Positions 35,101-47,290 are shown, numbered from the stretch's first letter. The stretch is 64,000 nt of DNA from Dastarcus helophoroides (GCA_028583605.1 CM053325.1:61241822-61305821), one strand, 5' to 3'. Program-made: numbers and translations. The notes: a model not told the origin generated them from the sequence alone.

Positions 35101-38080
35101 AAAAAAAGTCGAAATTTCGACTTTAATCTAGGAATTTCGAAAAAAAGTCGAAATTTCCATACCCGATAGCAAATGACAGTTGCGCTCCACCACCTCCATT
35201 TCTCAACAATATTGACAGTTGGCAGTAGGGTGCGTTCAGTTGTTTTTTTTTAATTACAAAAATTCGGTCTTTTTTCTTAAAATGTTGATATTAAAGTTGA
35301 AAGTCCATCTTAATCTCGAAATTTTGACTTTAAACTCAAAATTTCGGCTTTAAGCTCAAAAATTCAACTTGAATCCCGAAATTTCGACTTGAATCCCGTA
35401 ATTTCGACTACTCGATAATTTTGACTTTTTTTCCGAAATTTCGCCTTTAATCTCACAATTTCGACTTCAATCTCGAAATTTCAAGTTTTTCTAGAAATTT
35501 CTAGAAAAATCTCGACATTTCGATTTTTATCTTGGAATTTCGAAAAAAAGTCGAAATTTCTATACTCCATAGCAAATGACAGTTGAGTCCCACCACCCCC
35601 ATTTCCCAACAATATTGACAGTTGACAGTAGGGTGCGTGCAGTAGTTTCTCTTTTTAATTACAAAAATTCGTCTTTTTTTTTTAAATGTTGATATTAAAG
35701 TTAAAAGTCTGTCTTAATCTCGAAATTTTGAAAAAAAAGTCGAAATTTCGAGTTTAAAGTCGAAATTCCGAGATTAAAGATGAAATTTCGGGAAGAAAAT
35801 CGAAATTTCGAGATTCAATTCAAATTTTCGAGACTAAATTCGCAATTTCGACTTTAAACCCAAAATTTCGGCTTTAACAAATGACTGTTGAGTCCCACCA
35901 CCCCCATTTCCCAATAATATTGACAGTTGACAGTAGGATGCGTTCAGTAGTTTTTCTTTTTCATTACAAAAATTCATCTTTTTTCTTAAAATGTTGATAT
36001 TAAAGTTAAAAGTCCTTCTTAATCTAGAAATTTAAAAAAAAATCGAAATTTCCAGTTTAAAGTCGAAATTCCAAGATTAAAGATGAAATGTCGGAAAAAT
36101 TCGAAATTTCGTGATTTAATTCGAATTTTCGAGATTAAATTCAAAATTTCGACTTTGAACTCAAAATTTCGGCTTTAAACTCAAAAATCGGAGTTGAATC
36201 TCGAAATTTCGACTTTAATCTCAAAATTTCTATTTTACTCCCAAAATTTTGATTTTAATCCCGGAATTTCGACTACTCGATAATTTTGACTTTTTTTGGA
36301 AATTTCGAGAAAAATCTCGAAATTTCGATTGTTATCTTGGAATTTCAAAAAAAGTCAAAATTTCGACTTTAATCTCGGAACTTCGAAAAAAAGTCGAATT
36401 TTCGAGATTAAATTCAAAATTTCGACTTTAAACTCAAAATTTCGGCTCTAAACTAGAAAATTCGACTTCAATCTCGAAATTTCGACTTTAATCTCAAAAT
36501 TTTGACTTTTTTCCCAAAATTTCGACTTTAATCTCAAAATTTCGACTTTTTTCTTAAAATTTCGACTTTAATCTCGGAATTTCGAAAAAAGTGGAAATTT
36601 TTATACTCTAGCAAATGACAGTTGCGTCCCACCACCTTTCTTTCCCAGCAATAAAGACAGTTGGCAGTAGGGTGCGTTCAGTTGTTTTTTTTTAATTACA
36701 AAAATTGGTCTTTCTTCTTAAAATTTCGATATTTAAGTTGAAAGTCTGTCTTAATCTCGAAATTTTGAAAAAAAGGTCGAAATTTCGAGTTTAAAGTCGA
36801 AATCCCGTGATTAAAGACGAAATTTCGAGATTCAATTTGAATTTTCGGGATTAAATTCGAAATCTCGACTTCAAACCCAAAAATTTCGGCTTTAAACTCA
36901 AAAATTCGACTTCAGTCTATAAATTTCGACTTTAATCTCAAAATTTCTACTTTTTTCTTAAAATTTCGACTTTAATCTGGGAATTTCGAAAAAAAGTCGA
37001 TATTTCTATAATCTAGCAAATGACAGTTGCGTCCCACCACCTTTCTTTCCCAGCAATATTGACAGTTGGCACTAGGGTGCGTTCAGTAGGATCTCTTTTT
37101 AATAACAAAAATTCGTCTTTTTTCCCAAAGTTTCGGTATTGAAGTTAAAAGTCAGTCTTAAACTCGATTTAAAAAAAAAGAGTCGAAATTTCGAGTTTGA
37201 AGTCGAAATTCTGAGATTAAAGACAAAATTTCGGGAAAAAAGTCGAAATTTTGAGATTCAATTACAAATTTCGAGATTAAATTTGAAGTTTCGACTTTAA
37301 TCTCGAAATTTTAATAAAAAAAGTCGAAATTTCGAGAAAAATGTCAACATTTTAAAAATAAAGTCAAAATTTTGGGATTAAAGTCGAAATTGTGATAAAA
37401 AGACGAAATTTGGAGAAAAATATCGAAATTTAGAGATTTAAGTCAAAATTTCAAGATTAAGGTCAAAATTTCTAGAAAAAAGTCAAAATTTCGAGGTTAA
37501 AGTCAAAAGTTTTGAGATCAAAGTCAAAATTGTGATAAAAAGACAAAATTTCGAAATAAAAAGTCTAAATGTCAAATCGAAATTTCGAGATTAAAGTCGA
37601 AATTTTCACTTTAATCTCGGAATTTTAGCAAAATAGTCGAAATTTTGAGAAAAAACTTAAAATTTTGAGATCGACATGAAAGTTTTGAGATTGACATGAA
37701 AGTTTTGAGATTGAAGTCAAAACTCTGAGAAAAAATTGGAAATCTCGAGGAAAAAGTCGAAATTTTGAGAAAAAACTTAAAATTTCGAGATTAAAGTCAA
37801 AGTTTTGAGATCAAAGTCGAACCTCTGAGAGAAAAGTCGAAATCTCGAGAAAAAAGTCGAAATTTTGAAAAAATCGAAATTTCGAGAAAAATCGAAATTT
37901 CAACAAAAATTGAAATTTCGAGAAAAATCGAAATTTCGACCAAATCGAAATTTCGAGGAAAACCGAAATTTTGGGTTTAAAATTAAGATTTCGAGAAAAA
38001 AGTTTGGGTTTCAACATTAAAGTCGACATTTCGACTTTAAGCTCGAAATTTCTAATTTTTTTTTTTAAATTGATGTTCTT
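32200..38080. repeat. CGAAATTTCG satellite field 4
   Basis: From about 33130 the region is dominated by units of roughly 20 bp combining CGAAATTTCG with ACTTTAATCT. Because CGAAATTTCG is its own reverse complement, orientation switches repeatedly (TTTAATCTCGAAATTTCGAC versus GTCGAAATTTCGAGATTAAA). Embedded at intervals is a conserved non-AT block described separately. The part before 33130 is more degenerate. No coding region. Confidence 0.9.
33336..37090. repeat. Conserved 75-bp block recurring in the satellite field
   Basis: The block contains AAATGACAGTTGCGTCCCAC and CAACAATATTGACAGTTGGC, then AGTAGGGTGCGTTCAGTAG. Copies lie near 33340-33425, 33770-33830 (inverted), 33950-34030, 35160-35240, 35570-35650, 35878-35950, 36605-36690 and 37015-37092. 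It is more GC-rich and better conserved than the AT-rich DNA between copies. Confidence 0.85.
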
Positions 38081-38743
38081 TCGTACTTTGGTCCTAAAAA
38101 CGAAATTAAATTTTTTAGCTTAAAGTTGAAATTTTATGAACAAAGCAAAAACTGAAGGCCTCTGATGGCCTAGTTTAACTTAGAAAGTTTCAAGGAAGAG
38201 AATGACTAACCGGATTCGCGGCGGTAAGCTTGTCATATTTCAAAATTATTTCAAGTTCCAAGGGTCTAATGGATAAGGTTTGCTAATGCAAAAACACTTG
38301 CAATTCTTCTTCGACTTTCAAAGATATTTGCCGCAATTTACTGTCAAAAAATATCAACAATTACCGCAAAGTATGCCAGCAAAATTGAAAAATAAAACAA
38401 GACATGTTGCAACAGGATCTTGTTGGTACTCCTAATGCGAACATTACCTAGAATTTTTTACTTTTCTTTTTCAAAACCTTCTTTTCTCGTTTGTCTCGAA
38501 GTTTCTCAAACTTCCTGTCAAGCAAAAAAAATAAGAAATGAAAAAGCATGATATGTATATCAATCATGTTTAACGTTGCACAAGATATAATTACAGGTTT
38601 TTAAATCTATTAGGTGTTGCAATTAGCGCAAATTAATAATTAAAATTAGAACTTTTCTGACTATACATGATAATTACTTGCAAGGAAATAGAATAACAAC
38701 TTCAACAGTTGACTTAAGCTAGAGTTAAAGCTTTAAATAAACA
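38081..38743. other. Intronic DNA with no recognised feature
   Basis: Near single-copy composition. Nothing recognised. Confidence 0.45.
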
Positions 38744-39084
38744 TCTATATCATTGTTTCCCAAACTGTGGTACACGTATCCCCGGGGATACGAGAAGAGT
38801 TTGGTGGGGGTATGCCCTTTGCACCGGGCGGCTTCATATGACCCAAAATTTAAGAATTGTTTGGATAAACGTAATAAAACTAACTTGGTCAGCTTGCACA
38901 GTTTTAAAGAGTACGTGCAGATTGCAGAATAATGTTTTGTTCAAAGTCGTTAATACGTTCAGCAGACAGACAAACACACTTTCTCATAGTTAAGATGCAA
39001 TTTGTTTAACGAACGGTATTCAACGTCACGAAAAATGATGGAAAGCAGTATACAGATATTTAAAGTTTGGGAAACATCTACATC
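38744..39084. mobile_element. hAT-type MITE, about 325 bp
   Basis: ATTGTTTCCCAAACTGTGG (38752) and AAAGTTTGGGAAACA (ends 39076) are inverted repeats. The subterminal GGTACACGTATCCCCGGGGA motif is typical of a widespread hAT terminus. TCTATATC (38744-38751) and TCTACATC (39077-39084) match at 7 of 8 bases as a target duplication. Confidence 0.7.
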
Positions 39085-39130
39085 ATCAGGGGCACCATTA
39101 TGTTACGTTACAATAATAATATTGCATTGA

Positions 39131-40372
39131 TACGAGAGTAAATCAAATATGAACCGGAATCTGTTTTTAAAAATTTATTGGTACAAGATACATATATAAA
39201 AGTAATTGACTATTTTTCTAGATAATCTCCTGATTTTGTTATGCATTATTCCCGACGGTTTGGAAATTTTTTAATGCAATTATTATAAAAAGAAGGGGGG
39301 CGTGTTTACAGCCAATTGCGCATAAATGTGTCAACAGCAGCATGGAATCGCTCACCTCCTAGAGTTTTTTTTCAGTGGCCCAAACTTATGGTGATAAGTT
39401 CGGACTATAAGGAGGGTGGCCTAATGTATTTCCTCCAATTTTTCATGTGTCAGATTGGCTAAGTGGAGGCAATCATTGTCCTGAAGCAAAATCACACTTC
39501 TGGCCAAAAATTAGCGCTTCTTTCGCCCATTTGCACGTTTCGCTTCATCCAATAGGTGGCAGTAGTAGGCAGCTTTAACCGTGCGACGTTCATGCAGAAA
39601 ATCGACGTGCACAACTCCTTGAAAATCCCAAAAACTGTCGCAAGAATCTCTCCAGCGGAGACTGGTGCATCTCCCCCTTTCTTCTCCACTCCATGCTTGC
39701 TTGTTTAAATTCAGGGGTGTAATGATGAACCACCTGAACCCAAGTCTATCACACGTAACGATACGTTGCAAAAAACCATCACCTTAACATTGAAAACATC
39801 CAAGATGTTGTTATTTCTGGTCTTGGGTGAAAAGACGAGGTACTTACATGGCGGAAATTTTTCGAAACCCCAGCTCATTTGTAATGATGGATAGAGCACT
39901 CTCAAAGCTTATCCCTATCTGAGCTGCAATTTTACCAACAGTTAAACGGCGAACGCTTTCCAAAAAGCGTTGAACAGCGTTAATATTGTTCGCAGTCACA
40001 CTGGCCTGAGGACGACAGGCATGGAGTTTATTTTCAACTGGAGTTCGTCCTTCCAAAAATTTTTTGTGCCATTCATACACTTGAATTCTTTTTAAACAAG
40101 TTTCCCCAAAGTGTGCTTCTAGTTAACGAAGAATTAGGCGGCCTTTACATCTTCAGTAGCAAGAAATTTAATAATAATGCGCTGCGCAACGTGCGGATGA
40201 ACCTCTTGCTCACTTATTGTATTTACAACTGACGAACGGCGAGAACGGCATTCGCTTGAGCGCGGGAAGTCAGTGAAATCCCCACCTAATATGTCTAAGA
40301 ATATGCACACTTTTCCGACGCCCTCGTGGCGTCATGATAGAAATTCCGGTTCATATTTGATTTACCCTTGTA
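39131..40372 (-). mobile_element. mariner transposon, 1.24 kb, flanked by TA
   Basis: The element is 39133-40370 between TA dinucleotides at 39131-39132 and 40371-40372. Terminal inverted repeats read CGAGAGTAAATCAAATATGA (left) and, inverted, CAAGGGTAAATCAAATATGA (right), continuing into ACCGGAAT on both sides. Length and ends fit the mariner family. The transposase is on the minus strand and broken (separate entry). Confidence 0.9.
39490..40115 (-). pseudogene. mariner transposase, frame-broken
   Basis: From the right: the mariner helix-turn-helix part MYEWHKKFLEGRTPVENK then RRLTVGKIAAQIGIS and NELGFRKISA (40080-39847). After a frameshift come the catalytic-domain pieces TPLNLNKQAWSGEERGR and WDFQGVVHVDFLHERRTVKA then YYCHLLDEAKRANGRK (39740-39515). 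Further 3' remains (CDFASGQ and others) are full of stops. At least two frame changes make it non-functional. Confidence 0.85.
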
Positions 40373-40499
40373 TTATTTTATCCACGCGGACAATCTATGC
40401 TAAATTTCGAGTTGTTGCGGCCAGGCCGTGCCGTGCTATGATGCAAAGAGGCAACCGCATCAGGCGGCATCTTAAGGGGGCGGCATAAGCAGTTAAATC

Positions 40500-42370
40500 A
40501 AAATATAATTTGAGCCATTCAATAATTAAAAATTTTTACACATCGCTTTTTCACATCGGTCTATGTGAAAGGTGGGCAAATGCGGTTCTTCTGCAACGTT
40601 TAATGTTTTTTTTTAATCCAGAAGATACAATTATTGTTAAAAGTTTAAGCTATTAAATAAAATTCCAAACTGTATAAAAAATTCTTCGAAATTACAAAAT
40701 TAAAATTATGATTTCCGACAAACTGCAGAACACAAACTCGCAATTTTGCCGAAATAATTTAAAATTTAGATAAAATGGGAATTAGTAAATATAAAACTGA
40801 CAAATATTTAGAAAAAAACTTCTTGAAATTAAAAAAAAAGTTATCAGTAACGTCTCATCAATCAAGTCTCAGTTTCGCAAACAGAAGAAAAAAAGGAAAG
40901 ACGTCGTTTGAGGAAAATTAAGAAAAATTATAAATAAAACTTCAGTGATAACTAAAAAAGGTTTAGAAAAAAGCCAAATTTTGAAATAAAATTAATATTC
41001 ATGAAAAGAAAAAAACTAAAAGAAAATTTATTATTTCATAAATGTAGAGTTTTTCTTCGAAATTTTCGTTTTATCTCAAAATTCTGAGTTTACATTTTAC
41101 AACTCTTATTATTTTCGAAACTAAACTAGTAATTTTGAAAGGGAATCGAAATTTGAAAAATGTCTTTAAAATTTTTGGGATAAAAGATGGACAAATCGGG
41201 ATCAGATAAACTAGAAAACAGTTATTATTTCAAAAAGTCAAAAATGCAAGCTTACAGTTAAAATTTCTTGAGAAACGTGAAAATTAAATTTTGGCTTCAC
41301 AAGACAAAATTTTGAAAAGTTGAAAAAACAAAAAATTCAAAAACTTCAAGAAGGTCAAAATTTTGAAAAAAGTAAGCTGCAAAAACTGGTTTTTTATAAA
41401 AAATTCAAAATTATGAAACCAAAGGATTTTAAAAAAACTTGAAACTTAAAAAAACCGAGATATTATTTTTTTCAGAAATTTAGAACAAAAGTCGAAATTT
41501 CGAAAATAAGACATAACTTTCAAAAAAAAGTCTTAATTTTGAGAAGCAGTCGAAAATTTGCAAAATGGTTGACTTTTTTGATAAATGTAAATATTATGAA
41601 AGAGAAAAATATTTTAAAAATCGACATTTTAAAACAATAAAAAATTGCAAAAAACTTGGAATTTTTGATAAAAGTAAAAATTATGAAAAAGAACAAAATT
41701 TTAAAAGCTAACATTTTGAAAAGTAAAAAATTGCCAAAAGCTTGCCAAGAAAAAAATTCAAAATTTGCAGAAAAATATGATATTTTGAAAAAAAATAAAA
41801 ATTTAAAAAAAATTAAAATTTTGCTGATACAAAAAGACAAAATTGCTAAAAATAATAAGGATACATAATTTTAATACGGTCAAAAATTTCTAAAGAAATA
41901 AAGTTTTTTAAAAGTTAAAATCTTCAAGTAAAATAAAAACTGAGAGAACGAATAAAATTTTTGAAAATCGACCTATATTTAAAAAAAAGTGGAAATTACT
42001 AAAAAATATTGTGAAATATTCGAGTTCCTACGATAAAATCAAAAATTTCAGAACAGAAGAAATTTCTCCAAAAAGTATGAAGATAAAAATTTTTGCGAAC
42101 ATTTGGAATGTTCAAAAAAACTCTAAATCCTAAAAGAGCTTAAAATTTAAAATGTTCGAACTTTAAAAATATCGAAAAGCAAACATCTTTATCAGTTTTT
42201 TTAAAACCAGAATTTTTGGAAATATTTAAAATTTCGAAAAAAGTAGAAAGGAATTTTGAGTAGAAGTTTTGATAAAAGTATACAAAAAAAATCATAAGCA
42301 AAAATTTTCAATAACATCGAAATTTTCCATAGTAAAGTTTTTCAAAAGTTAAAATTTTTGAAAGTTGAAA
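40500..42370. repeat. Degenerate A/T-rich field 5
   Basis: Words such as AAAATTTTGAAAAAAG dominate. ORFs on both strands at 41520-41868 are mirror translations of A/T runs, not genes. Confidence 0.7.
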
Positions 42371-42482
42371 TCGAAAACACAATAAAGGTTGCTCTAACAC
42401 GTTTCGATAGCCAAGCTATCATTTTCAGAGAGATAATTAGTATCTCTCTGAAGAAGATAGCTTGGCTGTCGAAACACGTTAA
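42371..42482. mobile_element. Hairpin retroposon, copy 11 (inner hairpin only)
   Basis: The left arm (ACACAATAAAGGTTGCTC, TTTCGATAGCCAAGCTATC) is followed by the loop AATTAG and the right arm, which ends TGTCGAAACACGTTA. Outer arms and tail are missing. Confidence 0.65.
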
Positions 42483-43110
42483 AATTTACTTTTTATATTT
42501 CTGCAAACTTTGACTTTTTACTCGAAAAATTCAGCTTTTCATCAACATTTGGCTTTTGTTCTCAGAATTTCGCTTTTCTTGCGAATTGGTTTGAAATTTT
42601 GATTAATTCTCAAAATTCATCTTTTTTTTTTCAAAATCTTGACTTCATTCCTAAAATTCAATTTTTAAAGTCTCTTTCTTAATTTTTTTTTATAAAACGT
42701 TGGGTTTTTTCGGAAATATTGACTTTTATCTCAAAATCAGTTATGTTTCTAGAAAATTCAATTTCAATTCATCTTTTTTCAAAATTTTGACTTATTTTTC
42801 TCGAAATTAGTAAAGCGTAAATGTTTCTTCCAAAATTTTACTTTTCTTTCAAAAATTTAACCCTTTATATTTCTGCAAATTTCAACTTTTTCCTCGAAAT
42901 TTGTTTTTTATCAACATTTTGACTTTCGTGCTCAAAATTTAACTTTTGTTTTCAAAATTTGCATTTCTTCTCAATATTTTACTTTTGCTAAGAAAAAATT
43001 GAAAGTTCAATTTTTCTCTGGAAATAAGAAATATTTTTTCTAAATTCGAGTATTTTTGATTTAATCTTTTTCTCGAGTTCTCGAAATTTAAATTCATTCT
43101 TTCTTTTTTT
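42483..43110. repeat. Degenerate T-rich field
   Basis: TTTTGACTTTTNTCTCAAAA-type words. Same family as 20.5-24.4 kb. No gene. Confidence 0.6.
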
Positions 43111-43292
43111 TTTGTGGAATGGTTGGTCTTTGGTTATCTTAAAAAACTGAAATACAAATCTGGTCCCCTGAAACCAAGAAAGATTAGAAAACACGCCAAC
43201 ATGTTGTTGGCTATCGAAACGCGTTAGAGCAATCTCTGTTGTGTTTTCTTAATCTTTCTTGGTTTCAGGGGACAAGATTTGTATTTCAATCA
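43111..43292 (-). mobile_element. Hairpin retroposon, copy 12 (antisense, left border of array)
   Basis: The antisense tail (TTTTTTTTTGTGGAATGGTT) with the complement of the A-run at its left, then outer arm, short inner hairpin (ACATGTTGTTGGCTATCG) and outer arm ending TTTGTATTTCAA. Its right end runs straight into the 170-bp array. Confidence 0.75.
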
Positions 43293-45430
43293 TATAGAAC
43301 TAATATCTAAAGCTCGTTGCTACCAGTAGCAGGAGAAATGCAATAAAAAACATGTATCACTCTTGAAGATGATACCTTGGCTGTCGAAACGCCTTAGAGT
43401 AACCTTTGTTGTGTTTTTTTAATTTTTTTTGGTTTCAGAGGACAAGATTTGTATTTCAATCCTATAGAACAAAGATTGAAAGTTCGTTGCTACCTGTAGC
43501 AGGAGAAATGCAATAAAAAACATATATCCCTTTTAAAGATGATATATTGGCTATCGAAACGCGTTAGAGCAACCTTTGTTCTGTTTTTTAATCTTTATTG
43601 GTTTCAGGGGGACACGATTTGTATTTTAATCATATAGAACTAATATTGAAAGCTCGTTGCTACCAGTAGCAGGAGAAATGCAATAAAAAACATGTATCAC
43701 TCTTGAAGATGATACCTTGGCTATCGAAACGCCTTAGAGTAACGTTTGTTGTGTTTTTTAAATTTTTTTTTGGTTTCAGAGGAAAAGATTTGTATTTCAA
43801 TCATATAGAACTAAGATTGAAAGTTCGTTGCTACCAGTAGCAGGAGAAATGCAATAAAAAATATGTATCCCTTTTGAAGATGATACATTGGCTATCGAAA
43901 CGCGTTAGAGCAACCTTTGTTCTGTTTTTAAATCTTTCTTGGTTTCAGGGGGACAAGATTTGTATTTCAATCATATAGAACTAAAATTGAAAGTTCGTTG
44001 CTACCAGTAGCAGGACAAATGCAATAAAAAACATGTATCTCTTTTGAAGATGACACATTAGCTATCGAAACGCGTTAGAGCAACCTTTGTTCTTTTTTTT
44101 AATCTTTCTTGGTTTCAGGGGGACAAGATTTGTATTTTAATCAAATACAACTAATATCGAAAGTTCGTTGCTACCAGTAGCAGGAGAAATGCAATAAAAA
44201 ACATGTATCTCTTTTGAAGATGATATATTTGTTGTCGAAACGCCTCAGAGCAACCTTTGTTGTGTTTTTTAATCTTTCTTGGTTTCAGGGGGACAAGATT
44301 TGTATTTCAAACATATAGAACCAAGATTGAAAGTTCGTTACTACCAGTAGCAGGAGAAATGCAATAAAAAACATGTATCTCTTTTGAAGATGATATATTG
44401 CCTATCGAAACGCGTTAGAGCAACCTTTGTTCTGTTTTTTATTCTTTCTTGGTTTCAGGCGGACAAGATTTGTATTTCAATCATATAGATCTAAGATTGA
44501 AAGTTCGTTGCTACCAGTAGCAGGACAAATGCAATAAAAAACATGTATCTCTTTTGAAGATGATATCTTGGCTATCGAAACGCCTTAGAGCAACCTTTGT
44601 TCTGTTTTTTAATCTTTCTTGGTTTCAGGAGGACAAGATTTGTATTTCAATCAAATAGAACTAATATCGAAAGTTCTTTGCTACCAGTAGCAGGAGAAAT
44701 GCAATAAAAAACATGTATCTCTCTTGAAGATGATACCTTTGTTGTCGAAACGCCCTAGGGCAACCTTTGTTGTGTTTTTTAATCTTTCTTGGTTTCAGGG
44801 GGACAAGATTTGTATTTCAAACATATAGAACCAAGATTGAAAGTTCGTTGCTACCAGTAGCAGGAGAAATGCAGTAAAAAACATGTATCTCTTTTGAATA
44901 TGATATATTAGCTATCGAAACGCGTTAGAGCAACCTTTATTCTGTTATTTAATTTTTTTTTGTTTCAGAGGAAAAGAATTGTATTTCAATCATATAGAAC
45001 TAAGATTGAAAGTTCGTTGCTACCAGTAGCAGGACAAATGCAATAAAAAACATGTATCTCTTTTGAAGATGACACATTGGCTATCGAAACGCGTTAGAGC
45101 AACCTTTGTTGTGTTTTTTAATCTTTCTTGGTTTCAGGGGGACAAGATTTGTATTTCAAACATATAGAACCAAGATTGAAAGTTCGTTGCTACCAGTAGC
45201 AGGAGAAATGCAATAAAAAACATGTATCTCTTTTGAAGATGATATCTTGGCTACCGAAACGCGTTAGAGCAACCTTTGTTCTGTTTTTTAATTTTTCTTG
45301 GTTTCAGGGGGACAAGATTTGTATTTCAATCTTATAGAACTAAGATTGAAAGTTCGCTTCTATCAGTACCAGGAGAAATGCAATAAAAAAACCTCAATCT
45401 CTCTTGAAGGTGAGAGCTTGGCTATCGAAA
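43293..45430 (+). repeat. 170-bp satellite-like tandem array, 13 units
   Basis: The landmark CTACCAGTAGCAGGAGAAAT or a variant starts at about 43320, 43490, 43660, 43831, 44001, 44171, 44341, 44511, 44681, 44851, 45020, 45190 and 45360, a period of 169-171 bp. Each unit is the complete right arm of the hairpin retroposon (about 98 bp, GCTATCGAAACGCGTTAGAG to TTTGTATTTCAA) plus a spacer of about 72 bp not found elsewhere in the window (ATATAGAACTAAGATTGAAA and on). Confidence 0.95.
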
Positions 45431-45558
45431 CGCGTTAGCCAGTAACCTTTGGTGTGTTTTTTAATCCTTCTTGATTTTTTGATTTTAGGGGACAAGATTT
45501 GTATTTCATTTGTTGAAGATAACCAAGGACCAGTCCGTTCCACCAAAAAAAAAAACAT
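45395..45558 (+). mobile_element. Hairpin retroposon 3' end closing the array
   Basis: The last unit continues into the intact sense 3' end: GCTATCGAAACGCGTTAGCC, then GAAGATAACCAAGGACCAG and TTCCACC followed by an A-run. The array therefore sits inside the 5' part of a sense element. Confidence 0.85.
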
Positions 45559-45599
45559 ATTGAAACGTAGTATTTCTTTGAACCCTTAGATGTTACATA

Positions 45600-45900
45600 T
45601 GAAGACTATATACAGTGTGTCATTTCTTTTAAAAACTAATTCTCTTGGAAAAGTTTCCTTTAAGGATACAATGCCAAAGGGTTTCGTTTTAACAACTAAG
45701 AGATGTAAAACCGTTTCTTTTAAGAACTAAATGTCTTCGAAGAGTTTCATTTAAGAATCAAATGTCTTCTTAGATTTTCTTTTAAAAATTTACATTCGGG
45801 TAAACTTTGTTTTTAGAATGAAATATCTCAGGAGATTTCTTTTAAAAACTAAGGCTCTTGGAAGAGTTTCTTTTAAGAATTCAATGCAGAGATAGAGTAC
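45600..45900 (+). repeat. Degenerate 30-55 bp tandem repeats
   Basis: Recurring TTTCTTTTAAGAACTAAATG and CTTGGAAGAGTTTCTTTTAA words at irregular spacing. Confidence 0.55.
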
Positions 45901-46771
45901 TAAAGGGGGATTCTTCTTTTATTTATGGATTTATGAGAAACAGTCATTCTTTATAAAAACTCTTCCTTAATTTTAAATCACTGAAAATATTTTAGTGTAG
46001 TAATGCCTTTGGGAATAAAAAATATTGTTTTTCATAATGAACTAATTATGTAAAGTCGAGAAAATAACAATAAACTTTTGTGAAACAAAGTGTTAGTCTT
46101 TTACAGTACAAATATCACTTAAATTATCGAATGTCTGAATAACGTTAACAAAGGATTTATTAAATTTCTGACTTTTGAATTGAATTGAATAGACCACTGT
46201 ATAAAGAACAAAAATGGATAACTTGAGAACATTTTTAAAATTAGTTAGCGTTTCTAGGACATTTTCGTTATATGTTGATAAATATTGCCTTGAAAATAAT
46301 TGCACAAAATGTGCCAATTATATTAACCTACTCTATACCTGTTTCTTAACGTAACTGCTGCTTGGGAACGACGTAAAATCGAAGCTTTTTAAATGTCTTT
46401 TAATTACACATTTGGCATAAAATCACTAACGAGTTATTCCACGTTAGTACTGTATTTTGAAGCTATGTTTTGAACAGGTGCCCCGAAATTGAATTGAAAG
46501 ATTTTTACCAGCGTCAAAAATATGTAAGCCATGTAAACCTATATCGGGAGAAGCTTAGTTTTCAAGGCAACAGTACCCTCAAGCCACACTAACAAGGGAA
46601 ATCTCGGAAAGAAACATCTCTTCTAATTCATGAAAGTTTCCTTAAGAGTGTATCACTTGAATTCATATTTATTCTGAACAGAATTATTCTTCATGGTGAA
46701 CTCTGGACATAGTTATTTTTCATGGTGGACTCTGGACAGTTATTTAAAAAAAATCATACATAAGTAAATCT
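45901..46771. other. Intronic DNA with no recognised feature
   Basis: Nothing convincing. The minus ORF at 46093-46317 shows no recognisable motif. Confidence 0.45.
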
Positions 46772-46895
46772 TGATGGAAGGAAGGGTCCTTGGTTATTTT
46801 CAAAAATTGATATACATAATTTGTCCCCTGGAAGAAAGATTAAAATATAGAGCGACTGTTGTGTTTTTTAATCTTTTTTGGTTTCAGGGGACAAT
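46772..46895 (-). mobile_element. Hairpin retroposon, copy 13 (short, diverged)
   Basis: Diverged antisense tail (GATGGAAGGAAGGGTCCTTGG), then AATTTGTCCCCTGGAAG and its complement TTTTTTGGTTTCAGGGGACA. No clear flanking duplication. Confidence 0.6.
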
Positions 46896-47109
46896 AATTT
46901 TCGTAATTAGAATTAAAGAGGAAATTTTCTCTTCTGAATTCTATCTTCAAGAAAAAAAAAGATTACTCAATAAACAGATTGTCTTACATAGTACATCTCA
47001 ACTGCTTACTTCCTGATTTATATTGAAATACAACTTCGTTGTATAATGATGTCACTAACAATTATTTGAATAAATGCTAATTCTGCTAATTATTATTTCT
47101 GCAACTCAC

Positions 47110-47205
47110 CGGTGGTGGTTCAGAGCTGGCGTATATTTCAGAAGCAGGGTACTCCGGTTTAATGGTAACTGTTGCGATAGATTCCGGTTGAGATTCTTTT
47201 TCCAT
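47110..47205 (-). CDS. Single-pass membrane protein, coding exon 1
   Basis: This 32-codon first coding exon runs from ATG at 47205-47203 to a strong donor, CCACCG then GTGAGT. It encodes MEKESQPESIATVTIKPEYP and then ASEIYASSEPPP. Phase 0 matches the acceptor at 1880, and the joined sequence PPPAYHRPVS creates a PPxY motif, a ligand of WW domains as in NEDD4-type ubiquitin ligases. The segment is acidic and proline-rich with no signal peptide, as expected for the cytosolic tail of a type II membrane protein. No closer candidate second exon was seen, so intron 1 spans 1881-47109 (45,229 bp). The pairing with 1668-1880 is an inference from phase, strand, splice sites and protein continuity. Confidence 0.8.
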
Positions 47206-47290
47206 AATGCCTTTGTTATATTGGCGATATTAGAATGAAAACACTGTTAACAATGCACAAAAAAGAAGATGTAGTTTCACCAGTCGCTCA

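Noticed and set aside
43293..45430. Regularly spaced repeat that could suggest a CRISPR-like array
   Set aside because: Spacers are near-identical between units, units are 170 bp, and the context is eukaryotic; it is a tandem satellite.
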